Below are positions 1 through 11,749 of a stretch of 64,000 nucleotides of DNA, one piece after another. Both the position numbers and the translations under genes were made by a program. The notes under the pieces are model-generated. The model was not told the origin of the DNA. It saw only the letters and a program-made list of their open reading frames with translations, and made no database searches. The first letter of the stretch is position 1; every line of letters starts with the position of its first letter. Source of the stretch: Siphonodentalium dalli (taxonomy: Eukaryota; Mollusca; Scaphopoda; Gadilida; Siphonodentaliidae); assembly GCA_032622095.1 (NCBI GenBank), contig CP136062.1, positions 150,778,875-150,842,874 on the forward strand. The letters are read 5' to 3'.

Positions 1-184
1 GAAATAGTGAAAAAAAGTGGTGACCAAATAGAAATTCAGTATAAACTTGCTCAAAGTAGTTACGTTGGTTTATCGCCGATAGTCTTGTGGTTACTGGTTA
101 GACGGAGGAACATCATCTACTGGACTGCCCGTCGTTCTGCATAAAAACATTTTGAAAACTGACACTGGAAATTACAACAATCTA

Positions 185-560
185 GTGGTTTAACTCCAGG
201 CAAAATCATACGGCCACCGGGGCGAGACCAGGACACACCGGGCCGACCATGGTTCGGCCTGTCGTGAGAAAAAAAAATTCTGAACATGAAAATAACAAAT
301 TCCTAGCATATAGACTGGCCTCAGGTTTTGCAAGTGTTTGGGAATTTTCAACTGACACCCTCTCCCCGACGGTTGGTAACTTAATTCAGTCCACAATTTT
401 GACAACAAGTAGGAAAATACTTTTTTCTTAAATTAATTAGCTGTTTTTTGGGGACTCGAACACAAGATTTCCAATTGTTGGAAATTTCCAACCATGACAC
501 CCACCTAAGGTTTGTGTGTACGGTACTTGCAGAGCCCACGGGCGGGGGTCAATTCGTCCA
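185..560. repeat. Dispersed repeat related to the 12.3-13.1 kb hAT interior
   Basis: The segment carries the small hairpin 'cacaccgggccgaccatgg' and runs of the palindromic word 'ttggaaatttccaac'. Both recur at 12540-13060 inside the hAT element and, in weaker form, at 23730-24120. It is probably a diverged internal fragment of that family; no ends are visible. The bases before it (1-184) show nothing I can name. Confidence 0.5.
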
Positions 561-592
561 GGCTGTTCCCATCTGCTTTCCGGCGAAAGGCG

Positions 593-850
593 CGATTTTA
601 CCTTGAATTGACTATTTTTTAAAGTCAAGGTCAGGTCGGGGTCATGATTTGACCCGTCCAAAACACTCCCCGGAGAAAAGTATCCCTAGGTATCAAATGT
701 CGTCGAAATCCGTACGGTTTACCCGATTTGACCTTGAATTGACCATTTTTATGATCAAGGTCAGGTCGGGGTCACGATTTGACCCACCCAAAACACTCCC
801 CGGACAAAACCACCCGTATGTATAAAATTTCGTCGAAATCCATCCTTGAT
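593..850. repeat. Two-copy tandem repeat, unit about 130 bp
   Basis: Two adjacent copies share 'gaccttgaattgac', 'aaggtcaggtcggggtca' and 'aaaacactccccgga' in the same order, at about 600-722 and 728-850. The copies differ at many positions, so the duplication is not recent. No open frame crosses it convincingly. Confidence 0.7.
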
Positions 851-929
851 TACCACACGATCGCATGCTTTCCAAAGTGTGTGGTAATTATCAATATCAG
901 CACATGTGCTAATCTGTGTCGGACTATTT

Positions 930-1085
930 TATTGAGGATACCGCATTCGGGGTAACACTACAGCTTTTAAAGCGACACATTCGCAGCTTTTACATCGACC
1001 TAATCCCGCATAACACCAGTGGATATTATATTTTCAAGCACAGTATACACCGGTGGCGTTAATTACAGTACACCAATTATTCTCC
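930..1085. repeat. Dispersed repeat R1, copy 1
   Basis: It begins near 'ataccgcattcggggtaa', continues through 'ctacagcttttaaagcgac' and ends at 'caccggtggcgttaat'. The same blocks in the same order occur at 2515-2670 and 14145-14280. No inverted ends are seen, so the class is unknown. Confidence 0.65.
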
Positions 1086-2514
1086 ACATGGCACAGACGA
1101 CAGTGTTAATGTCCGGGCTATGCTCGATTCCTTGTGAATGCTGGAACTCTCTAACTTAGTCAATTGTGAAGAATGACTCTTCGGACCTAATATGACCAAC
1201 AGAAAAAATAAAAAAAATAATATGTCCGTGTGCCGTTTCCGTCCTAAAATTTGCCACTTTTGATACTACCCTAATTCCGCACAAAATCATCATCACCAAA
1301 TTTTCAAACAGACCCCATTAAATGCCAGTTTGTGCGTGCGATTAATTATTTCATAACTTGGCCACTAAACGCTTTATAATAAGAAATCTCAGAATAAATC
1401 GGTCAGAACTGTATATATATACCGTAACCAAACCCTGTTTTTTTCCACTCCAATATGTAAATAAAACGCGCGATTTTGCGAGATAAATAGCTCCCGTCTA
1501 CAATGAATCAGAATGTTTATTACCAGGATCGAGGCATCCTACGAGAATAGAAACAAGATGCACGTGGTTTTATCGATAAAGCAATTGATAATTATACTGA
1601 TATCTGTTTGGTTTTAGGACACAATTTTTTTGGCTCATTCACAGGCTAATATACTATAAGTAATTGGCCATACATCTATGTATAATAATCAAGAACGTTT
1701 GACATAAACAAGGTAAATAATTTATTAAATATTGCCGTTATCAATTATCTTTGTACGAACCGGTAACGGAAATTTTCAGTTCAGGGGTCAAGTGAGATAA
1801 CATTCGCTTCAAACAAACTCACTTCTGCCTCATTAAATAGTTTGTCAAAACTGAAATGCAATTTGTAAAAAAAATACGATTAACATGCGTTTTAACGAGG
1901 TGAGCTTTAATTAAATCAAAGAAGCAATGCTACATAAACAATTTGTCATGGACTCAGCCAGTGTGTCATATATCTGTGTCAACTAAGGTCGCTTTGCGTG
2001 GTAAAAATGAACAGTGAAAGTGAAAATGCTATCAAATTCGGAGAATCCTATTGAAAGTGAAAGTACAATTCTGGGAATTCCGCAGATTCAGAGAATGTAT
2101 ACTATTGAAAATGAATGTACGATTCCGGGAATTCTATCAGATTTCGCGACTCTGCTCGTTTTCGTGATCATAGGTTATATAGGGCCTACATGACCACGAA
2201 AACGAATCGAGTCACGATACATGCATCGGTACAAACACATTGTGTATATGACCAGAAAATAAAAAGATCGCGATTACTCCAACAGAAAAGGCATGAGCAC
2301 TACAATTAAAAGTACCCATAATTCACTTCACTATACCACAGGGGCTCCAAATGGGTTATAAATTATTTTCAGGCTATCAGTTAATTGAATACTATTTCCT
2401 TTTTACTAAACTAAATAAATAAACTAAAGTAAAATAAAGTAAACTAAAATCAAATATAGGACTTATATATTATTTTTTGGCATATCTTATAACAAAAACC
2501 CCCAAAAATAACCA
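1086..2514. other. AT-rich intergenic stretch, nothing recognised
   Basis: No coding frame of note, tRNA or repeat boundary was recognised. The short frames here have no protein-like composition. Confidence 0.5.
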
Positions 2515-2670
2515 TTATTGATACCGCATTCGGGGTAAGACTATACAGCTTTTAAAGCGACCCATTAGGGGTACCACTACAGCTTTTACATCGACCTATT
2601 CCCCCATTGGACCAGTGGTTATTATATTTTCAAGCACAGAATACACCGGTGGCGTTAATAAAATGGCTGC
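2515..2670. repeat. Dispersed repeat R1, copy 2
   Basis: Same block order as the copy at 930-1085, with a short internal duplication of the 'ctacagctttta' block. It ends in 'caccggtggcgttaata'. Confidence 0.65.
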
Positions 2671-3846
2671 CCAGAGTCTACTTCTAATAGTCTCATAAAA
2701 ATGTCGAACAAATACTGTTAGGTCCTCACGGATTTTATAAGAACATTTTTCATTGATGAAAATTCCAACACCACCACGTCCAGTCATCGTCAACAGGTTG
2801 GGATTTTAATTGAGATTGGTGATAGCCAGGAAGTGAATATTCTTCTCCTATTTTGAATATTTCTGTTAGAGCTAATATGTCAATTGAATGTTTAGGGTTA
2901 GTGAGCGATGTATGTTAGAAGCTTTATGAGTCAGTCACAGGGAGCGCGTTCGAGCTTCGACAATTTAGACCAAGAACTGAAAAATCCGAACTAGAGCCAT
3001 CTATTTATTCTGCTGTAGTTGCGACGGTGATAAATAATTGCAAGAGTTATTATCGAAGCTATATATGGTGAGGACATTACTCATTCTCGTCGATACCCAA
3101 GAGCATGTAAACTATATATATACATCCTGACGCGGTTCGCCATACGTTTGTAATCAGTTTCCTGGTTGGAAAGGGTGCCTGGGTGTGGACAGGAACATGC
3201 ACGAAGAGCCGAAGCGTGGTCATCCGTGCATGGCCGAGGTCGCAGGCACGCATTTTGGAGCTTTCGTTAAAACACAACATAATCCGTCATGGCTGTCAAT
3301 GTGATGTGTGTTGCCCCGACTTTATAAGCTTAAGCGGATATAATCTGTTCATGTCAACACAATAAAATATAGCTTCGATTGTCAAATGCAAGACAAAGTA
3401 GAATCAAATTTCAACAAGCAAATACCTCAGATTATAAATTATACAAAGTGACAGGATAAACCGGATCGATACTTATATAGAGGATACACTGAGTCAAGAC
3501 ATGCGAGCTGGTGAGTGTTCAAATATTATACTGATATATTAATTTAGCAACCTCAAAGGTTTTTGGAAAAGTTCATGTGATTGTTTAGATATTTATGTTT
3601 TTCAGAGCCAGAGGTACCTACAAGCATATATCACTGTACATGTATGGCGCTTTTGAATATTCATAAATTCCATATATGGATGGATCCAATATGGCCGCGA
3701 CTTAGATATAAGACTTATTGAATGGACGGGTGTATTGCAACTCCCTTTATAAAATGTTGGTCCACACAAATCTCAACCGGAAAAGATCGACTCTCAGTGG
3801 ATGGTTGTTAAACTGTTTAAGTTTAGTATCATAAATAAAGTTCGTG
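2671..3846. other. Intergenic stretch, nothing recognised
   Basis: I see no supported gene or element. Frames on both strands at 3077-3365 overlap each other and look like chance openings. Confidence 0.45.
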
Positions 3847-3850
3847 TTAA

Positions 3851-4320
3851 CCCTTTCAGTGCCAGGGGCGATCTCATCGGCCCTAATTTACGGTCTGTAA
3901 TATCGGCCCTAAAAAAAAAAAAAAAAAAAAAAAAATTTAGATTGTGTTTTTTTTGGTTTTTTTTGGGTTGAATTTTTTTTGGGTATGCTTAAGCATGCTA
4001 TAGCAAATTTATAAACAAACTGGATAAAACCTTAGGGGCATGTTATACCTCAAAAACTATCGCCAAGTATTCATATTAATAATTTTGATGCCCATGAAAA
4101 ACGTAATATTCCCTGGCACTAAACCTACAAAATAAGTCTGTTAAAGAATATAAGAACAAATTATTAAAATTGTAAAAAATTGTAAAAAATAATAACAAAT
4201 GAGGAAAAATGCATTCTCTTATATATGCGAGGCGACCTATGGTCGACTCGCATATATAAGAGAATGCATTGGCACAGGGTATATGGGTTGATACAAAAAT
4301 CGGACTTGGCACTGAAAGGG
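3851..4320. mobile_element. piggyBac-type MITE, family A (470 bp)
   Basis: Perfect TTAA target duplications (3847-3850 and 4321-4324) flank TIRs 'ccctttcagtgccagg' / 'ttggcactgaaaggg'. TTAA plus a CCCTTT terminus is the hallmark of piggyBac-derived elements. The interior has a poly-A tract and one strong hairpin at 4209-4270 whose arms contain 'ctcttatatatgcgag'. It has no transposase frame, so it is non-autonomous. Confidence 0.88.
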
Positions 4321-4324
4321 TTAA

Positions 4325-5440
4325 TACGCTGTCGTCACAACCGTCCCAAACTCCATGTAGGGTTTATCGCCCTTGATGGCTCGATGACTAAAATAATAGC
4401 AGTGCATATTCCGGTCAAGATTAAGTCAATTGAACATGGCCGCCTCATTCGGGAGAAAAAGTAAGTCGGTTTTGTCAGAAATTTAGATAGGATTCTTTGT
4501 GAAATTTACAAAAATGTATACATTTTGTAATGATATGACATTTATTAATGAAAGATAGTACTGCCCACAAGATGGCTGCTAAAATGGCCACCGGATTGAA
4601 TATTTTACACTCAGATCTTGTGATTCATGCCCTTTTTTTATGTTTAAACCTGGTGGAAAACACTCTCACTATTTCATAATTTGTTTTATCATTTAAAAAA
4701 TAGACTTTAAAGAACGCGATTTAACTGTCGCATTTTTTTGTTTCTAGACACTTTCTTTTTAAAGACAACATTTTTATAGGATTGCAAACTGCAGTTTGCC
4801 AAATTTGCCAAATGCAAAAATAATTCACATTTGGCAAAAAGTTTTTGGCAAGTCACTTTATAATTCCTTAAGAAAGTTCAATAAATTTGTCAATACCAAT
4901 CATTTCAGGAAACTATTACCTTGATTTATTTGTTGTGTTTTATAAGGTTAAGAAACATTTTCACCTCTATCAAGATGCAATTAATATGATAGCATTACTA
5001 CCGCCCTATGGAGGATTTACTAGTATACATGGTGGTGGTGTTTACAAAGCTAGTCCTCGTTTTTATGTGCAATTCCGATGAAGCAACCCTTATAAAATGT
5101 CCTTGTTCGGTTGTTGGTATATTGTTCTATGATAAACAAGAGTACAGAGACGAGAATTATTAATAATTAACTGCTATCGATATCAAAAATCGTTCAAACA
5201 GCGATTGTCGAAATAGTAAAAATATAAGACGCAATGTTGCAGAAACTGATAACATTAAAATTTTGGCAACTTCTAACAGAATTTGGCAAACATTATTTTC
5301 ATTTGGCAAGATATATGGCAAAGGTAAATTCAGGGCCAGCGCGGACCCGGTCACGTGACATATATAGCTCTGGCTCGATCGTGTGATATATATCTGCTCA
5401 CTATTCCGTTTACTGTGGATTTGAGGGTGGACCCGGGATG
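4325..5440. other. Intergenic, with TTTGGCAA-rich patches
   Basis: The word 'tttggcaa', or its complement, recurs at 4794-4856 and 5260-5325, on both strands. This may be the remains of a TIR element whose ends I cannot define. No gene is seen. Confidence 0.35.
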
Positions 5441-5454
5441 ATTGGACGGGCAGT

Positions 5455-6230
5455 ATGCCATCCCATACAACACACTTTGCCATCCCATACAACACACTTT
5501 GCCATCCCATACAACACACTTTGCCATCCCATACAACACACTTTGCCATCCCATACAACACACTTTGTCATCACATACAACACACTTTGCCATCCCATAC
5601 AACACACTTTGTCATCCCATACAACACACTTTGCCATCCCATACAACACACTTTGCCATCCCATACAACACACTTTGCCATCCCATACAACACACTTTGT
5701 CATCCCATACAACACACTTTGGACATCCCATACAACACACTATGCCATCCCATACAACACACTTTGGACATCCCATACAACACACTATGCCATCCCATAC
5801 AACACACTTTGGACATCCCATACAACACACTATGCCATCCCATACAACACACTTTGGACATCCCATACAACACACTATGCCATCCCATACAACACACTTT
5901 GGACATCCCATACAACACACTATGCCATCCCATACAACACACTTTGGACATCCCATACAACACACTATGCCATCCCATACAACACACTTTGGACGTCACA
6001 TACAACACACTATGCCATCCCATATAACACACTTTGGACATCCCATACAACACACTTTGGACATCCCATACAACACACTTTGGACATCCCATACAACACA
6101 CTTTGCCACCCCATACAACACACTTTGGACATCCCATACAACACGCTATGCCATCCAATACAACACACTGTGGACATCCCATACAACACACTATGCCATC
6201 CCATACAACACACTTTGGACATTTTGGAAG
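5455..6230. repeat. Minisatellite, 22-bp unit evolving into a 45-bp dimer
   Basis: The first ~11 units are 22 bp, of the form 'ccatcccatacaacacactt' plus 'tg'. From about 5700 they alternate with a 23-bp variant beginning 'ggacatcccatac', giving a 45-bp higher-order unit of about eight copies; the last ~230 bp is irregular. The 45-bp unit is divisible by three, so several frames stay open on both strands by periodicity alone; these are not genes. Confidence 0.95.
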
Positions 6231-6239
6231 ATGTCATGA

Positions 6240-6833
6240 ATACTTTTACAATACATGATAATGTGTGATGATGGTGTCGGAAAATTATCTAGATATGTTT
6301 TTTATCTCTTATTATTTTTTGTTTGTTCTTCTGTTGTTGTTGTTGTTGTTGTTTGTGGTTGAGACTGACAGGTAGCTACAAGCTGTTCTGTTGATTGACA
6401 TCTAGCTATAGTGTCTCCTCTGATCTCTTCGTAAGGGCTGTCGTTCTTGTCACAATCTCTGCCTGATCACCATTCCAACTATTATCATTCACGCCCATCG
6501 GGTGTATACTGGTGGCCAAATATTAGAAACATGTGTGCCGATGGGACTTTTATAAATAGAAAATTGTTTTTTTCCGGTTTATTTTTTTAAAAGGTGTAGT
6601 TGGGAATTTCAATTTCGTTTATTGTCCTTTACATTATTATGTCAATAATGTTGATTTTTGGTTTGTGACAAGCTATGTCAATTACCAATAAAAGACATTT
6701 AAAAGATAATTTGTAGGTCTTATATTTCAACTTGTATAGATATTTTTCGTTCTGCAGCCCACTGATGGTTGTGGTCGGAGACGGCCGAGTCGGCCGCCGG
6801 TTCGTTAATTAGGTGCTGGTTGTTATTGTTATT
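6240..6833. other. Intergenic, with a short (TTG)n run
   Basis: A (ttg)n microsatellite lies at about 6331-6350. A GC-rich patch at 6770-6815 ('gacggccgagtcggccgcc') stands out from its AT-rich surroundings, but nothing ties it to a promoter. Confidence 0.4.
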
Positions 6834-7361
6834 TTAACGGAATTCTGAGTTGGTCATTCGCGAAACCAATATATTTTATATTCTATAATTAAAAGCATGG
6901 GTATATAATATATGATCTTGTTTTATTTAATATGGATATTGTAGGAAGTCTAATCTGGCCGTGTCAAATTGAGCTATAGCGATGAGATTTCTCGCAGGAC
7001 AACACAGTTCGGGTTTTTGTGGGGTGTGTATCCGCTAGATGTCTTATATTTGCAGTATGTAACAATTATGACCGCGTTAATTGCTTTCGATGTTTAGGTA
7101 TGAACAATGGCTGGACCATGCACTCTTGGTGGGAACACAATACCTCCGATTTTTTATCCGCATTTAGAAGCTTTCTGGTGTGGTGAATGAGAAACCTGCA
7201 GTAATAAGCCGTAGTTGGTTGTAATAATTCGAAGGATTAGTTGTTTTAACGGAATTCTGAGGCGGTGAATTCATGTAACCAATATATTTTATATTATAAT
7301 TTATATTTATGGCTAATAATATGATCTTGAGGGCGTTACCATTTCTGATTATGGTTTTCTT
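6834..7361 (+). repeat. Duplicated intron sequence upstream of the fucosyltransferase exon
   Basis: The block starting 'gttttaacggaattctga' at about 6834 is repeated directly at 7247, so the intron holds about 1.25 copies of a ~413-bp unit. The part from about 6903 to 7361 also occurs inverted at 13602-14050. It ends 13 bp before the exon, just before the splice acceptor. Confidence 0.8.
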
Positions 7362-7374
7362 GTTTCTTTTGTAG

Positions 7375-8429
7375 GCCAGAGGAGATGCCGCCTGGTATGT
7401 GTGTGTCTTATATTCATCGCTGCTCTTACTCTCTACACAACAACAGACGAAGATTTCAAATATCTTGGAAGCAAACTATTGTCCAGACATCTACGGAACT
7501 TACTCTATAACGTTACAGAACCTGTGAAATCGAAAATCAATACACAAAAAGTTGCAAACGAAGAGAAATCGAGAATCAATACACAAACAGTTGCAAACGA
7601 CGAGCATGTGACCCATAAAATAACGATTAGCTTCAAGGGGGGACTTGGGAACCAATTGTTTATGTTTGCCACCTTACTCGGAATTGCACACCAGAACAAC
7701 CTTAAACCGACGATACACGTTTCTGCAAAAATTCTTCGACCTTTCAAGATTGACGTCGAGTCATACGCCGGTCAGTTTTATAAAAAGGATTCGACTGTAT
7801 TTACAGAAATGTTTCCTGCTATTTATGACGATCGCATTGAGAAATTAGGTGGGAAAAGGCACGTTCATCTAAGTGGATTCTTCCAGTCGTGGAAATACTT
7901 TGACGCAGTCAAAGAAAAGGTTCTCGAGGAATGTAAATTCAGAGACGACCTGCTAAATAATGCCAGAGTTATGTTCAAAAACATGATACCCGATTCCGTG
8001 AGGACTGGGCATAATGTTACATTTATCGGCGTCCATGTCAGGCGCGGCGACTTCCAAATAAGGAAACACGTGGCACTTGGGTACGCATGCGCTGACAGGA
8101 AGTATTTCGAGACAGCTATGGATCATATGAGAAGGAAATTCGGCGACGTTTTGTTTGTAGTTGCGTCGGACGATCTCACGTGGTCTAAGAATAATATACA
8201 AGGATCAGATGTGACATTCATGCAACGAGGTCAGAGTGCGTATCTTGACCTCGCGATACTCACGATGTGTAATCATACAATTCAAAGTAGCGGAACTTTC
8301 AGTTGGTGGACAGCTTATCTTACCGGTGGTTATTCCACTTATTATGGTGGCTTCCCTCGAGAAGGGAGTAAACTCTACAATTGGACTAATAAACACGACT
8401 ATTATCACCCATCGTGGTTCCCTCTGTGA
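7375..8429 (+). CDS. Alpha-1,2-fucosyltransferase (GT11), last coding exon
   Basis: The frame encodes a glycosyltransferase family 11 enzyme, which moves L-fucose from GDP-fucose to the 2-position of a terminal galactose in the Golgi lumen. Counting residues from the GTG at 7401, the signatures are GGLGNQLF (80-87), the GDP-fucose-binding HVRRGD (212-217) and SSGTFSWWTAYLTGG (296-310). Sequence before residue 20 is basic (RRCR) then hydrophobic, fitting a type II signal anchor. The stem carries a 13-residue tandem duplication (about 43-69), and N-glycosylation sequons lie at N37, N205, N291 and N327. No usable in-frame ATG exists; 'tttcttttgtag' ends at 7374, so the start lies in an upstream exon joined by a phase-1 intron. 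Length matches FUT1/FUT2-like enzymes (~340 residues), so the catalytic part looks intact. Confidence 0.93.
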
Positions 8430-8435
8430 TTAACA

Positions 8436-8441
8436 AATAAA
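8436..8441 (+). promoter_or_regulatory. Poly(A) signal candidate
   Basis: AATAAA lies 7 nt after the fucosyltransferase stop. A second AATAAA at 8611-8616 is a more usual distance away and may be the one used. Confidence 0.5.
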
Positions 8442-8689
8442 AGCTATACAAACAATTCAATTGTTGTATCAAGAAAATCTGGACATGTTGTTTTCAAGTA
8501 TATTCTTTATTGCCTCCTTTTGAAGAGAGATAGTATGTACATGGTTATTTAAAAAAACATTGTACATAAATCGAAAGATTAAAATCACAAGCAGTTGAAT
8601 TAAGTGTGTAAATAAAGACATGCGGCGATAATATCGTTCTCATACGAACGATGTATATATATATTTAATTATAGTACATCGTGTTCTTG

Positions 8690-9115
8690 AATGTTGAAGG
8701 TATTTACACATAATATAGATGATTTAGAAAACAAAGTATACCTTTGTGTTTTGTTATATAAAACGAAGTTACACATATCACACCCGTATGATCGCTGATG
8801 GGCGTCACTAATGACTACCTCACACGCGTGAGATTATTATGGGAATTAAGAGTTATGCATGTAGACTATTTAGAAACCAATTTATACATATGTATGGATG
8901 CACAAATTTTAAATATATCACACCCGTGTGATTGCTGATGACCGTCACAAAGGAATATCTCACATGCGTGAGGTTTATATGATAATTCACAAGTTTTGTA
9001 TGCTTAGATAATTTAGAAAACAAATTATGCACATGTTTGAATGCACAACACAGATTGTTGTATATATCGTCCGTGTAGTCGTTGATGCATGGGCGTCACC
9101 AAGGAACAAACAAGG
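8690..9115. repeat. Three diverged tandem units of about 142 bp
   Basis: Each unit has 'atttagaaaacaaa', then 'atcacacccgt', 'gctgatg', 'cgtca' and 'ctcacacgcgtgag' or a mutated form. Unit starts are near 8720, 8864 and 9004. The array fills the gap between the gene and its truncated copy, so it may mark the path of the local duplication. Confidence 0.7.
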
Positions 9116-9137
9116 AACAGGAAATTATGTGACATGA

Positions 9138-9690
9138 TTGTATGGAACAAGGTCACATTGCTCATCCTGTCCTCACAATGTGTACCCATATACAATTCAA
9201 AGTAGCGGAATTTTCAGTTGGTGGGTGGCATATCTGACCGGTGGTTATTCCACTTATTATGGTGGCTTCCCTCGAGAAGGGAGTAAACTCTACACATGGA
9301 CTAATAAACACGACTGTTATCACCCATCGTGGGTCCCTCTGTGATTAACCCTTCCATCACTGGAGCTTCCTGAAATTTTGAGAAAACCCTGCATGTGCCA
9401 ATGCATTCGCTTATATATGTGGTCTCCCATAGGGAGTCTCGCGTATATATAAGAGAATACATGGCCTAACAATATTTATCTTGACCGTGTAAGCCAGAGC
9501 ATTCTGTTATATATGCGAAGCTCGATATCCCTATGTGAGACTCGCATATATAAGAGAACGCACTGGCACAGGTTATTTAATGCCGCACCAGCGCTGCTCC
9601 TGGTCCGAAAGGGTTACCAATTAAAAGCTATACAAACAGTTCAATTGTTTTCCCCAGAAGACTTGGACGTCTTGTTCTCAACTGCCTAAT
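9138..9690 (+). pseudogene. Truncated duplicate of the fucosyltransferase 3' end
   Basis: 9138-9344 matches the gene from about 8220 to its stop (roughly residues 274-342), including the FSWW signature and the SWxPL ending. The first ~50 bp are diverged and lack the matching frame, and everything encoding the GDP-fucose site is absent, so it cannot make an enzyme. The copied 3' UTR resumes at 9618 ('caattaaaagctatacaaac') after a piggyBac-type MITE inserted right behind the stop codon. A small number of substitutions (e.g. SWWT to SWWV) suggests moderate age. Confidence 0.9.
9349..9613. mobile_element. piggyBac-type MITE, family A, inside the pseudogene 3' UTR
   Basis: TTAA (9345-9348) and TTAC (9614-9617) flank 'cccttccatcactgg' and 'tggtccgaaaggg'. 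Comparison with the parent 3' UTR at 8430-8460 shows the empty site directly. Two hairpins with 'cttatatatg' arms lie inside, at about 9401-9465 and 9487-9555. Confidence 0.85.
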
Positions 9691-11107
9691 TGCTGTAAAG
9701 GCACATTTCCACATAGAATGAATCATCGCAATGAAATGTGGGAAATTATAAGTGAATCTCACAGATTTTAGTGATTAAATCATGAGGCGAGGAATTGGGG
9801 TTATTGTCTTTTTTACGTAGAATTTTTTTTTTTTTACCAGAGTATATCACTGTCTATCTTACTTTACCATATTTTACCAGAGTAGAGCCATGTAAACCAT
9901 TGTTTACCTGGCTTAACCAGAGTAAAATTACACGGATATTAGCGATAACTCTATTTCAGAATAGCACATTTCTCAGCTGATGTGTTTTCTGTCTATGTGT
10001 GAATAAAATCATATTTTGTTCGTTAATCGGTGGAAAACAATTGTTCCCGGTATCATACTCAAAAGTTAACAGAATGGGATAATAATATTCTTATAAATAA
10101 ATAGGCTAAATCCAGAAGAGTGTAACACCTTATGTAATCACATGTGTGATTCATATAGCCTCCAAGCTGTTATCTCAAATGATAAATCTTCTGAAAGCGC
10201 ACCCTGGTACTACTGTAGTAACTTTACCCTAATGCCTTGAAATACATGGGTGGGAACATTTTACTACAGAGTAACAATACATGGGTGGGTCTACATGTGT
10301 ACGTCTAATATAGTGACGATTCGCTAGATGAATTTGATCAGAGTAACAATACCTGGTTCCAATCACCCTGGTAGAATACCACATAATACCAGAGTGTTTT
10401 ACCATGGTTTACCAGAGTCCTTTTATAACGGTAGATCACATATGACTGTCCATTATTATATTGTAATTGCTCAAAGCGCGTCTGTCTATATAGGTCTAGT
10501 ATATGGTGAGGCGAAATAATTTGTCCGAAGACAAGATGACAATTGCAGTATTGTCCGGAATCTTGCCCGCAAAGCAAAATGACATTTTTACGTCATGAAA
10601 CAATGGAAGTTACGAAATTGATATAATATGAAACTTAGTAATTTATATAATACTTGCACATCACATCAGTCAAACTATGTATCCTGTCAGAGGGATTCGC
10701 CACATTACAATAAGAACTTGCTGTAGAAAACTTTGTCGATAGATTTCTCTTACAAGTTTTAAGATATCGAACTGAAATTTGGGATATTTACACTGATATT
10801 TAGGTTTTTTAGATCCGCTAAATCAGATAGAATTGCCACCGAGTTATTCCGAAGGCCTAAAATGTGTCATTGACACCATAGCTACCACAAGAACGGGAAA
10901 AACGGATGTCAATGACGTCACAATCAAAACGATGGTAACGCACAACTTCGCTGCATGATAAATTCCGTTAATTATATTTTCAAATCATAAAATATACACA
11001 AGATAACTACAGGACTGACGATAATGATCTACTAAATGGTTACAGCAGGAAATTAAATTGAAACATCGAACACAGACGAGGTGAGGAATGTTGTGCAAAT
11101 GTGTCTC
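9691..11107. other. Intergenic, with scattered 'tttaccagagta' words
   Basis: Between 9838 and 10420 the word 'tttaccagagta' or close variants appears about seven times without a fixed period. No element ends and no gene are recognised in the rest. Confidence 0.4.
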
Positions 11108-11116
11108 CTAACTTCG

Positions 11117-11503
11117 GCTGAATAGGTCACTCTCACCGGTTTTCTGTGATAAAGTTACCCAGGTTCCTAAAATTGTGATAAAGTTACCCATCAGGTTGGA
11201 GATAATTGTGATAAAGTTACCCAGGTTAAGCAAATCTCACAATATCGACTCGATTTAAAAGTGACAGAGGGAATATTGTTCAGTTTTGGCAAGTATAATA
11301 GCCCTTATTAAGCATAAATTAAGACATTTTAGTATTGAAGTTCGTCATTTTGATCGCAAAAATGAATAATTTGTTGCTAAACATGAAATTTTATTAACCT
11401 GGGTAACTTTATCACAATCCTCTCCAACTTGGGTAACTTTATCACAATTTCGGGAACCTGGGTAACTTTATCACAGAAAACCGATGAGAGTGACCTATTC
11501 AGC
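11117..11503. mobile_element. Mutator-like MITE with iterated TIRs (387 bp)
   Basis: The ends are long inverted repeats of about 110 bp beginning 'gctgaataggtcactctca'. Each TIR holds three copies of 'tgtgataaagttaccca' spaced about 30 bp apart. The flanks carry a 9-bp duplication, 'ctaacttcg' (11108-11116 and 11504-11512), the size made by Mutator-like transposases. The reading is slightly ambiguous: 7 bp is possible if GG/CC belongs to the element. There is no coding capacity. Confidence 0.85.
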
Positions 11504-11519
11504 CTAACTTCGTGACAAA

Positions 11520-11745
11520 CAGAACACGCCGTTAACAACTATAACAGTTGCAATGTCAAATTTAATTAATATTCGAATCGACTGACCGTATATCAAATGA
11601 CTGGGACAATGACACGAATGAAAGTTTGCAAAAAAGCCGTGAATATTGAACAAGATTGACATGAACATATGAATTTCGGTAAAAAAAACTCATATCATAC
11701 TTCAAAAAGTATAAATATTATCATTAATGGATTCAAGAAAGATGT
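11520..11745. other. Short stretch, nothing recognised
   Basis: AT-rich sequence between the Mutator-like MITE and the LINE ORF1 relic. Confidence 0.4.
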
Positions 11746-11749
11746 CTGC

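Noticed and set aside
5455-6230. CRISPR-like regular repeats
   Set aside because: No unique spacers between repeats, no cas genes, eukaryotic context; it is a minisatellite. The same holds for the 39-bp and 34/36-bp arrays.
5438-6268. Long open frames on both strands (up to 276 codons) over the 22/45-bp array
   Set aside because: They arise because the dimer unit is a multiple of three without stops; the peptide is a pure repeat and all frames are open.
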